Part shown: positions 1 to 5,289 of the stretch, piece by piece
How positions within the stretch are numbered: position 1 is the first letter of the stretch
Layout of the letters: the number at the start of each line of letters is the position of its first letter
NCBI GenBank assembly: GCA_003150225.1
Contig: QAND01000014.1
Coordinates: 1-6,602 of the forward strand
Direction of reading: 5' to 3'
From: Bacillota bacterium
GTDB lineage: Bacteria; Bacillota; Clostridia; Christensenellales; QAND01
Length of the DNA stretch: 6,602 nucleotides
Notes under the pieces: model-generated
The model's input: the letters and a program-made list of their open reading frames with translations, nothing else
Database searches by the model: none
What the model was told of the DNA's origin: nothing
Program-made: the position numbers and the translations under genes

Positions 1-1287
1 TGAGATAAAAAAGTATCCAATAATCTGACGAGAGAAAAAGTTGCAATGTATGTGCAAATGCTTGTTTACATATCTGGTGGTTATAATGTCAAAAAGAGCT
101 ACAGCAATGGCGGTTGTGCACATGGCGGTTAGCGGGGAAAAGATTTGTAGCCAAATCAACAGGAAATCAAAGGCTACATTAGCTAGGCCGAAGATAAGTA
201 AGAAGCTAGTAAGCTGACGTTCACAATTATTGATGTACATTACCAGATTGCTGATTAAAGATTGATAAGCAAATGGAATCCGTGCTAACGCAGTTATAAT
301 TAAAACTGGATATACATATGTATATACATCTTTGGTATATATCCACATAATTTCTTTTGCGAGAACGAGAATTCCAAAGGATATTGGGATAACAATTGCC
401 ATATAGGTATGAATTGTTCTATGCAAAGTATTTTCATAAGAATCCTTATCATGATTTCCAATATAATAGGAAAGTCTGGGGATCGCAACCGTGACGAGGG
501 AGAGAGGAAGCGTGCAGAGCATACCTACCAATGTAGAAGGCAATGTATATTCTGTAACCGCAATATCACTTACAAAGGGGCTTAACAATAGTTTGTCCAA
601 TTGTCCATAGAGCATCTCTACGTTTGCAAGCAAAAGAGTAATGATTAAAGGCAGGATATACGGTTTTAGTTGTAAGCTCTTAAAAGAAAACTTTACATTG
701 CGCTTAATATATGTAAAGCTTACGAAATTATTGAGAAAAATGGTCATGGAGACCACGATAGAATAGATGATAACATCGGTTGGACGGCGAACAAACGCGA
801 AAATGGAAATAAAATATAGAAATCGAATAATGATGGTTTTTATAGTAATAAAACGATAGTTTTCCGTTGCTTCGTTGATGAATTCGATATAAAAGACGTT
901 GGAAGCCATTTGAATAATCATAACGGCATACACATAAAAATCAATTCCGGTAGAACGAACAGAAAAATAGATAATATAAAAGACGGTAACAACGCAGTTG
1001 GCGATGACTCCAATAACAAATAAACTAGAAAAAATTTGAGAAAATTTTACAGGATCTTGTCTGACCTTGCTAATTTCACGTATTCCATAGTTATATATGC
1101 CAAAGGATCCAATTACAAAAAAAACGTTGAATTCTGCGTAAACACGATTATAAATTCCATACAGTTCCGGAGAGAGCAGTCCCGCTATGTAGGGTCCAAC
1201 AAACAAAGGTACCAAAAGATTGAATGCATTGAGGATGCCTTTATAAATAGCGTTTTGCCCTAGCGAAGCAGACGGGCTTTTTTTCAT
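1..1287 (-). CDS. Oligosaccharide flippase family protein (Wzx/RfbX-like), partial at its C-terminus
   Basis: The frame is open from ATG at 1287-1285 to the left edge with no stop, giving 429 codons, so the C-terminus is missing (Wzx proteins are usually about 400-510 aa). The product is extremely hydrophobic, with many membrane segments, for example around residues 20-38, 54-68, 86-108, 116-134, 150-165, 171-190, 208-222, 250-270, 292-310, 325-340, 360-380 and 384-402. Family-like features are the N-terminal VGPYIAGLLSPELYGIYN (30-47), charged loop DKLL (231-234) in the middle of the protein, and RIPFAYQSLISN (336-347). Proteins of this MATE/MOP superfamily move lipid-linked oligosaccharides to the outer face of the membrane for capsule, O-antigen-like or teichoic-type glycans. 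TGAGGT at 1296-1301 is a good RBS, 8 nt before the start. The codon use is much more AT-rich than the genes upstream, as is common in glycan clusters acquired by transfer. The family is fairly sure; the glycan moved is unknown. Confidence 0.85.
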   Translation of the reverse strand, partial: MKKSPSASLGQNAIYKGILNAFNLLVPLFVGPYIAGLLSPELYGIYNRVYAEFNVFFVIGSFGIYNYGIREISKVRQDPVKFSQIFSSLFVIGVIANCVVTVFYIIYFSVRSTGIDFYVYAVMIIQMASNVFYIEFINEATENYRFITIKTIIIRFLYFISIFAFVRRPTDVIIYSIVVSMTIFLNNFVSFTYIKRNVKFSFKSLQLKPYILPLIITLLLANVEMLYGQLDKLLLSPFVSDIAVTEYTLPSTLVGMLCTLPLSLVTVAIPRLSYYIGNHDKDSYENTLHRTIHTYMAIVIPISFGILVLAKEIMWIYTKDVYTYVYPVLIITALARIPFAYQSLISNLVMYINNCERQLTSFLLIFGLANVAFDFLLIWLQIFSPLTAMCTTAIAVALFDIITTRYVNKHLHIHCNFFSRQIIGYFFIS

Positions 1288-1295
1288 GTGTAAAT

Positions 1296-1301
1296 ACCTC
1301 A
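1296..1301 (-). promoter_or_regulatory. Ribosome binding site of the flippase gene
   Basis: Read on the minus strand this is TGAGGT, 8 nt before the ATG at 1287. It fixes the start: the next in-frame ATG lies far inside the conserved membrane region. Confidence 0.7.
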
Positions 1302-1344
1302 TTGTTTATCTTTATTACGCATATTATCATTGATGAATGCGTCT

Positions 1345-1373
1345 ATTGTAAAACCATCTTTAAAAAAAATCAA
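1345..1373 (-). promoter_or_regulatory. Sigma-A-type promoter for the flippase gene
   Basis: On the minus strand, TTGATT (1373-1368) and TACAAT (1350-1345) are separated by exactly 17 bp. The -10 box matches the consensus in 5 of 6 positions and the -35 box in 4 of 6. Transcription would begin near 1338, giving a leader of about 50 nt. It lies downstream of the terminator at 1455-1494, so the flippase gene appears to start its own transcription unit rather than being read through from the operon upstream. Seen in the sequence; activity is inferred. Confidence 0.6.
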
Positions 1374-1454
1374 ACCGATATGCTTTTGAACGATAAATAT
1401 CGCAGATAGTTCATTTGGATGTAAAAAAATTTTTCAGCAATAAAACCATTTTTA

Positions 1455-1494
1455 AAAAATACGATACGGTATGACTATACCGTATCGTATTTTT
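1455..1494 (-). terminator. Rho-independent terminator of the zinc-ribbon/SGNH-VWA operon (bidirectional shape)
   Basis: A perfect 18-bp inverted repeat (1455-1472 and 1477-1494) surrounds the 4-nt loop GACT. The core arm is ATACGATACGGTAT and the outer pairs are an A tract against a T tract. Read leftward it ends in a run of six T, as expected for an intrinsic terminator, 87 nt after the stop codon of the SGNH-VWA gene. Because A and T tracts flank both sides it could also stop rightward transcription, but no rightward gene is seen. Confidence 0.88.
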
Positions 1495-1580
1495 GCCGGC
1501 TGTACGATTCTTGTTAATTTAGACCAGAAGGATTTGTATCGCCGAAGTTTTGATCTCTTTCATCAAGGGGCGTTCTTAAT

Positions 1581-3725
1581 TTATGATTTGCGCGTTTTTG
1601 CGCTCCTTTTAACGGCTATTACAACCACAGCAAACAGGATAAAAGCCACTGCGCCTCCAACGATGTAGTAAAGATAGGTATAGTCTACAACCTCCCCCGT
1701 TCCATTCTCCTTTGCACGATACTTGATATCGTACTTGCCGTCGCCGTTCTGATCCACCTTTAATTCGGTTGAACGAGCGTTTTTTGCAACGGTGTCGATT
1801 ACCGTATCCTGTGTAATCACTATGTTATAGAACTCCCTGATATCGCTATACTCACCGTTTTCGTCCATAAAGCCAATGGTATAATCCATCTCACCGCTGT
1901 CGGTTCCCTGGATGCGAATGTCATAGCTGGCCCCTTCTTTTAACCGCAGGATCTTGGTGCGGTCATCTGACCGATCCTCGTTTTCCTCAAAGGTCAGAGT
2001 TCCAAAATCAGTTCTGACACAGAGATTTTCCTCAGAAGAATTCAGCATTTCACCATCGTGGGATACCGTAACGTCAACGGGACAGGCAATGCGAACGTAG
2101 ATGTATTTTTGTCCGTTTAGCTGATCTGCAATGTCGCCAAAGAAAAACACCAAATCATTGGCGTCCGCCACCTCATAGTGGCACCCGCTGCTTGCAATCC
2201 CCTCCATAAGCGCCTGAGCGGACGATCGATATCCGCCCATATTTTCAAAGAAGCCCAGGGTATAGATGTAGATACCGTCCTCCTTGATCTCGTCGGCATA
2301 GGAGATCAGCTCGTCGCCGACCTTGCCGTCGTTGGGCTCTCCGTCGCTCATCAACACGATGATCTTCTTTTTGGCATTGCTGTTTTGCAGCATATCACGT
2401 GCCATGGAAAGGCCGGATTCGATGTTGGTTCCGCCGCCGTCGTTGATCTGCTGAACAACGCTGGTAAGATAGCTTTCATTCAGATTAAAATCGGACAGCA
2501 TCATGGAATCGTTGTCATATGTGACAATGCCGATGCTTGCATCCTCCTTGAGAACGGTGCGGATAAAATTGGCGGATGCTTTTTTTGTTTCTTTCATGGG
2601 CGCGCCCGCCATGCTCCCCGATGCATCAAGGACCAAAACGATATCCCGTTCATCGGAAGTGGTGCGAACCATCCACTCGGACTCGCCTCCATCTGCCTCC
2701 AGTTGGTCGATTTTGCTTTGCACGCATTTGGCGTAGGCCTTTGCTCCCTTGCTGTTGGGATGCATGGAATAGGCGCTCACGAAGCTCTTGGGAAATCCCG
2801 TTAAATCCTCCGACTGCGGCAACATTACTTTGTTGATATACGGGTTATCGGAATAAGCCTCGTGGCCGTTAAACGCCTCCTCAACGGAGACGAAACAGAT
2901 TTTAATGCCGGATGCTTTGCAAGCATTGACCAGGTTTTCGATCTCATTGTTGAAGTTGCTGACCGAGTCGTTGACCAAAGTGGCTTCTTCACGGCTGAAA
3001 AAGAAGCCCTTGCCAGTTTGATCGAGCAGCTTTGGATATCCGGCTACAAGGATCTTGGCTTGTGGCCCAGCCTTCTTTGAAATCGCCTCATATGCCTGTC
3101 GAAGGTCATCCCGGATTCCGCCGTCCGCATAGAACTTCTTCCAAGTATCATTCAGCTTATCCGACAGCTTGCTGGTGTGGAGATATGTGCTGCCCAGCGC
3201 CGCCTCGGTAATCACATCCGTAAAACCGGCGTCGTTTCCTCCCAGCGTTATTGTTACGTAATCCGCCTTCTTGCTTCCCAATGTGTCAAACACGTCCAAC
3301 TGCGGATCCAAGGATGCCGTTCCGGAATTGCCGTCCCGATCGTACTCCTTTTTTTGCGTGTGCAGCATATGCTCCGTTTCCGCCCCGGACACCGCCGCAA
3401 AATACCAGTGCGTGTTGCGGTTTTCCGACATTGTGCCGCTTACCGATGGAAGCGTCAGCATTCCGGACCAACTGTTTTGGGACCGATGCGCAAGCCAATC
3501 GGGGTTTTTCACCTTTTTGGAGGTATCCTCGTTTTGGCCGTAAAAAGGCTCGATCCCCTCCCCGGAGGAATAGGAGTCCCCCAGCGAGACGATGATTCTA
3601 TCGCCTTCCAGCGTCTCGGCGCTTGCCGCGGGCAACACCGGAAACACCATAACAAGGGCGGCTGCTATGCCAAGAAAGACTCGAAAAAACCTTGCTGTTT
3701 TTGCTGTATAATTGTATTTACTCAT
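1581..3725 (-). CDS. Membrane-anchored extracellular SGNH/GDSL hydrolase fused to a von Willebrand A domain
   Basis: This is a 714-aa protein. A Sec signal peptide (about 1-36, cut after ASA) is followed by an SGNH hydrolase domain (about 42-340). It has block I GDSYSSGEG (49-57, nucleophile Ser51), block II Gly114 in AVSGAE, block III GGND (162-165) and block V SMHPN with His322. The usual Asp three residues before the His is Tyr319, which suggests a Ser-His dyad as in some Streptomyces-type esterases. A VWA domain follows (about 360-540) with a complete-looking MIDAS: DASGS (367-371), Thr433 and Asp461 in MSDGEPNDG. After it come a beta-rich region with an EF-hand-like DQNGDGKYD (658-666), one membrane helix (about 684-705) and a basic tail, so the bulk lies outside the cell. 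SGNH enzymes cleave esters, often acyl groups on glycans or lipids; VWA domains bind protein partners through a metal. The substrate is unknown. The start overlaps the previous gene as ATGA; GGAG lies 13 nt away, so translation is probably coupled. Confidence 0.9.
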   Translation of the reverse strand: MSKYNYTAKTARFFRVFLGIAAALVMVFPVLPAASAETLEGDRIIVSLGDSYSSGEGIEPFYGQNEDTSKKVKNPDWLAHRSQNSWSGMLTLPSVSGTMSENRNTHWYFAAVSGAETEHMLHTQKKEYDRDGNSGTASLDPQLDVFDTLGSKKADYVTITLGGNDAGFTDVITEAALGSTYLHTSKLSDKLNDTWKKFYADGGIRDDLRQAYEAISKKAGPQAKILVAGYPKLLDQTGKGFFFSREEATLVNDSVSNFNNEIENLVNACKASGIKICFVSVEEAFNGHEAYSDNPYINKVMLPQSEDLTGFPKSFVSAYSMHPNSKGAKAYAKCVQSKIDQLEADGGESEWMVRTTSDERDIVLVLDASGSMAGAPMKETKKASANFIRTVLKEDASIGIVTYDNDSMMLSDFNLNESYLTSVVQQINDGGGTNIESGLSMARDMLQNSNAKKKIIVLMSDGEPNDGKVGDELISYADEIKEDGIYIYTLGFFENMGGYRSSAQALMEGIASSGCHYEVADANDLVFFFGDIADQLNGQKYIYVRIACPVDVTVSHDGEMLNSSEENLCVRTDFGTLTFEENEDRSDDRTKILRLKEGASYDIRIQGTDSGEMDYTIGFMDENGEYSDIREFYNIVITQDTVIDTVAKNARSTELKVDQNGDGKYDIKYRAKENGTGEVVDYTYLYYIVGGAVAFILFAVVVIAVKRSAKTRKS

Positions 3726-4726
3726 CGTTCATCGATCGCTCCAATGGTCAGGTTTTCCAGCGTTTCAGCGTCAATGCGGTCAACCGTTTTTACAATGAGG
3801 GACGATTTATTTGGAATCGTCTCATAGAATCGATTGGTGGTGCCGTCATAACTCATGACGGTATTGGACTCGGATAGAATGACCTGTGCGTCCAGATCTG
3901 ACTGGATATTATAGGATACGGGATTCGCCATGATCGCACCATTGATCATAAAAATCGTCCAAACATCGCCGTTTTTAGAAACATAGTACGTTTGATAGGT
4001 GGGGTGTTTGGTGGATGACCCCTGGGAAATCTCCGTTGCCTCGGAGTAATCTCCGGTCATGGAATACTCCGTTGTTATGGGGTATTCATCCAACCCGCGC
4101 TCCGCAAGGGTATCACAGGTTTCGGCCTCTGTAGTGACCGTTGTGGAATCGTTTGCATCTATTTTGGATAGAATGGTTGCATTGTCTTCAAAATAGGAAT
4201 CGGCGTCAGGGGGTGTAACCTCAAATGTGCCCGATGCTTGCGGCAGATCTCCATGGTCATTGGAAGGATCCTGTCCTTGATGGGGCAAGGCTTCCCGCTC
4301 CTTTAGACCCATTGAGACCAGCAAAGTTTCTACAAAGGGGATATCCACCACATCAAAATATACCAGCGCTGCCGTTGTGCCACCGGCCAAAATACCGAAA
4401 AGAAGAACGATCAGCAGCAATTTTAAGAAGAACCGGCGGACTTTCTGTCCGCGCGACATGGCAGCCCTTTTCTCCCGCTTTTTTTCCTGCTTAATCCGCT
4501 TGTTCTCCCGCTTGATCTGCGCCTTTTTTTCTTTTTTAGACGGCAGCTGCCCGCCAGCGCTTTTCTTGCTGATGGATTCCGTATTTTGTTCCTGTGCAGC
4601 AGCGCTGCGTTTTGCTTCTGGTTTTTCGTTCTGCTCTTGGCTTGTAACGGCATTTGGATTGCATTTTGGGCATAATCCGGTGGCTTCATCAAGCCTTGTT
4701 CCGCATTCTTTACAGAACTTTGCCAT
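3722..4726 (-). CDS. Zinc-ribbon single-pass membrane protein with an extracytoplasmic domain of unknown function
   Basis: This 334-aa protein opens with a short zinc ribbon: Cys5, Cys8, Cys19 and Cys22 as CKEC and CPKC. A hydrophilic linker rich in Gln, Lys and Glu follows (25-62), then a strongly basic, helix-prone stretch (about 63-98) and one membrane helix (about 101-123). Positive charge before the helix places the N-terminus inside and residues 124-334 outside. The outer part begins with an acidic, Ser/Thr-rich spacer (about 145-240) and ends in a compact region (about 243-330, with YQTYYVSKNGDVW at 244-256). I do not recognise a family for it. Zinc-ribbon proteins with this layout are common in Firmicutes and usually have no known role. 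It is the first gene of an operon with the SGNH-VWA gene (4-nt overlap), so the two products probably work together at the envelope. The start is supported by a perfect AGGAGG 8 nt upstream. Confidence 0.88.
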   Translation of the reverse strand: MAKFCKECGTRLDEATGLCPKCNPNAVTSQEQNEKPEAKRSAAAQEQNTESISKKSAGGQLPSKKEKKAQIKRENKRIKQEKKREKRAAMSRGQKVRRFFLKLLLIVLLFGILAGGTTAALVYFDVVDIPFVETLLVSMGLKEREALPHQGQDPSNDHGDLPQASGTFEVTPPDADSYFEDNATILSKIDANDSTTVTTEAETCDTLAERGLDEYPITTEYSMTGDYSEATEISQGSSTKHPTYQTYYVSKNGDVWTIFMINGAIMANPVSYNIQSDLDAQVILSESNTVMSYDGTTNRFYETIPNKSSLIVKTVDRIDAETLENLTIGAIDER

Positions 4727-4734
4727 GTGCGTAT

Positions 4735-4740
4735 CCTCCT
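4735..4740 (-). promoter_or_regulatory. Consensus ribosome binding site of the zinc-ribbon gene
   Basis: On the minus strand this is a full AGGAGG, 8 nt before the ATG at 4726. It is the strongest Shine-Dalgarno sequence in the window and fixes the start of the zinc-ribbon protein exactly ahead of its first CxxC. Confidence 0.85.
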
Positions 4741-4755
4741 TAATCCAACTATTTG

Positions 4756-4798
4756 ATCAAAAGCGAGGAAGAGGGGCTGTGTCTCCGCTGCTTTTGAT
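4756..4798 (-). repeat. Inverted repeat in the leader of the envelope operon
   Basis: ATCAAAAGC (4756-4764) and GCTTTTGAT (4790-4798) form a perfect 9-bp stem around a 25-nt loop, ending 15 nt before the AGGAGG of the zinc-ribbon gene. No T tract follows on either strand, so it does not look like a terminator. It could shape the leader RNA near the ribosome binding site or be a DNA operator; neither is shown. Confidence 0.45.
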
Positions 4799-4814
4799 GG
4801 AATCGTATGCGTGC

Positions 4815-4841
4815 CTGCTTTGGGCGCCCAAGCGGCTTTTT
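4815..4841 (+). repeat. Palindrome TTGGGCGCCCAA with flanking stem, followed by T5 on the plus strand
   Basis: The 12-bp perfect palindrome is 4820-4831. On the plus strand CTGC (4815-4818) can pair with GCGG (4832-4835, one G-U), with one bulged T, and a run of five T follows (4837-4841). This is terminator-like for rightward transcription, but no rightward gene lies before it. In the leftward transcript it would be a leader hairpin. The T run is also the -10 region of a possible second promoter, so its role is unclear. Confidence 0.35.
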
Positions 4842-4868
4842 ATAACAGACGGGAAAACCTAAGGACAA
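4839..4868 (-). promoter_or_regulatory. Second promoter candidate for the zinc-ribbon/SGNH-VWA operon
   Basis: On the minus strand TTGTCC (4868-4863) and TATAAA (4844-4839) are 18 bp apart. The match is weaker than at the upstream candidate. Transcription would start near 4832, inside the palindrome at 4820-4831. Confidence 0.3.
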
Positions 4869-4897
4869 GGCTGTATAGGGCGTCTGTGTACCCTTGT

Positions 4898-4925
4898 ATT
4901 ATAATGATGAAACAGAGAAAAACAA
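4898..4925 (-). promoter_or_regulatory. Main promoter candidate for the zinc-ribbon/SGNH-VWA operon
   Basis: On the minus strand TTGTTT (4925-4920) and a perfect TATAAT (4903-4898) are 16 bp apart. The start would be near 4891, giving a leader of about 165 nt that contains the two inverted repeats at 4815-4835 and 4756-4798. The plus strand also reads TATAAT here (4900-4905) but has no acceptable -35 box, so leftward transcription is preferred. Confidence 0.5.
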
Positions 4926-5057
4926 CTCATAATGCGGATTGGAAAAAGCCTTTTTCGCCTGGATCATGGCTGGAACGTCCCTTTGCGGAAGCGGATCCGC
5001 CAATCCGGTCTTTTGCGTATATATGCTAGCCTTGGCGTATCCCATTGAAAGCAAAAG

Positions 5058-5095
5058 AAAAAAGCCCCTAAACCCGCATGGTTAGGGACTTTTTT
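5058..5095 (-). terminator. Bidirectional hairpin terminator downstream of the integrase
   Basis: Six A (5058-5063) and six T (5090-5095) flank a stem of CCCTAA(A)CC (5066-5074) with GGTTAGGG (5080-5087), with one bulged A and one C/A mismatch. Read leftward it would stop transcripts coming from the integrase about 190 nt past its stop and insulate the envelope operon promoter. The symmetrical A and T tracts would also work rightward. Confidence 0.75.
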
Positions 5096-5164
5096 GTCTC
5101 ATTTAAAAGTGGATGCAGCCTGTTCGCTGTTAAACTGGTTGTTTGCTATATGCCGCTTTCCCTC

Positions 5165-5185
5165 GTTTTGCGAGACGCTCAAAAC
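5165..5185. repeat. Imperfect inverted repeat GTTTTG / CAAAAC, possible recombination core
   Basis: GTTTTG (5165-5170) and CAAAAC (5180-5185) face each other across 9 bp. Two short inverted arms around a spacer of this size resemble the core site of a tyrosine recombinase, and the location about 100 bp past the integrase stop fits. The right arm overlaps the hairpin that follows, so it may simply be part of terminator structure. Confidence 0.25.
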
Positions 5186-5205
5186 CCTTTATTTAAGGGC
5201 TTTTT
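5181..5205 (+). terminator. Small hairpin terminator between the integrase and the left flank
   Basis: CCCTT (5185-5189) pairs with AAGGG (5195-5199) across TATTT; A4 lies before it (5181-5184) and T5 after it (5201-5205). The shape is best for rightward transcription. Read leftward it ends in TTTTG, so it may also help to stop integrase transcripts about 80 nt past the stop codon. The stem is short. Confidence 0.5.
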
Positions 5206-5243
5206 GTGTCCCTTTCATGTTGTGTTGTTGTGGGAAATTTGGA

Positions 5244-5289
5244 GCACTATTGGCCCTGTAGTGCCCAAGATAGTGCCCCAGGGCACTAT
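5244..5289. repeat. Cluster of GGGCACTA-type repeats at the integrase 3' end (candidate arm-type binding sites)
   Basis: There are four copies of one motif: GCACTAT (5244-5250), TAGTGCCC (5259-5266), ATAGTGCCC (5270-5278) and GGGCACTAT (5281-5289). The middle two are direct repeats 12 bp apart; the last two form a perfect 9-bp inverted repeat separated by CA. The final copy covers the integrase stop codon (5286-5288). Short repeats beside int are typical of sites bound by the N-terminal arm-binding domain of phage and ICE integrases. That role is inferred. The last inverted repeat followed by six T could also act as a rightward terminator. Confidence 0.6.

Larger units (their letters stand above)
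4727..5285. other. Gene-free stretch between the envelope operon and the integrase
   Basis: No convincing protein or RNA gene is seen in these 559 bases; the open frames present lack good ribosome binding sites and family-like sequence, and no tRNA-like T-loop or acceptor stem was found. The stretch holds the leader and promoter candidates of the envelope operon (about 4727-4925), short palindromes (4935-5007), two hairpin terminators (5058-5095 and 5181-5205) and the repeat cluster at the integrase end (5244-5289). It is the likely junction between the chromosome and an integrated element. Confidence 0.6.

Noticed and set aside
300..488. Open frame of 62 codons on the minus strand
   Set aside because: It is an out-of-frame reading of the flippase gene, which is open throughout 1-1287.
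2178..2804. Open frame of 208 codons on the plus strand
   Set aside because: It lies wholly inside the SGNH-VWA gene on the other strand, has no family-like motifs, and the minus-strand frame has unmistakable domains.
3177..3827. Open frame of 216 codons on the plus strand
   Set aside because: It is antisense to the signal peptide and SGNH region and the end of the zinc-ribbon gene; the translation is Arg/Cys-rich and unlike a real protein.
4811..5029. Open frame of 72 codons on the plus strand in the gene-free stretch
   Set aside because: There is no ribosome binding site, no recognisable domain, and it crosses several palindromes and promoter elements.
5096..5285. tRNA or tmRNA fragment as an attachment site
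   Set aside because: I looked for a T-loop and an acceptor stem on both strands and found none; the hairpins present have A/T tracts typical of terminators.
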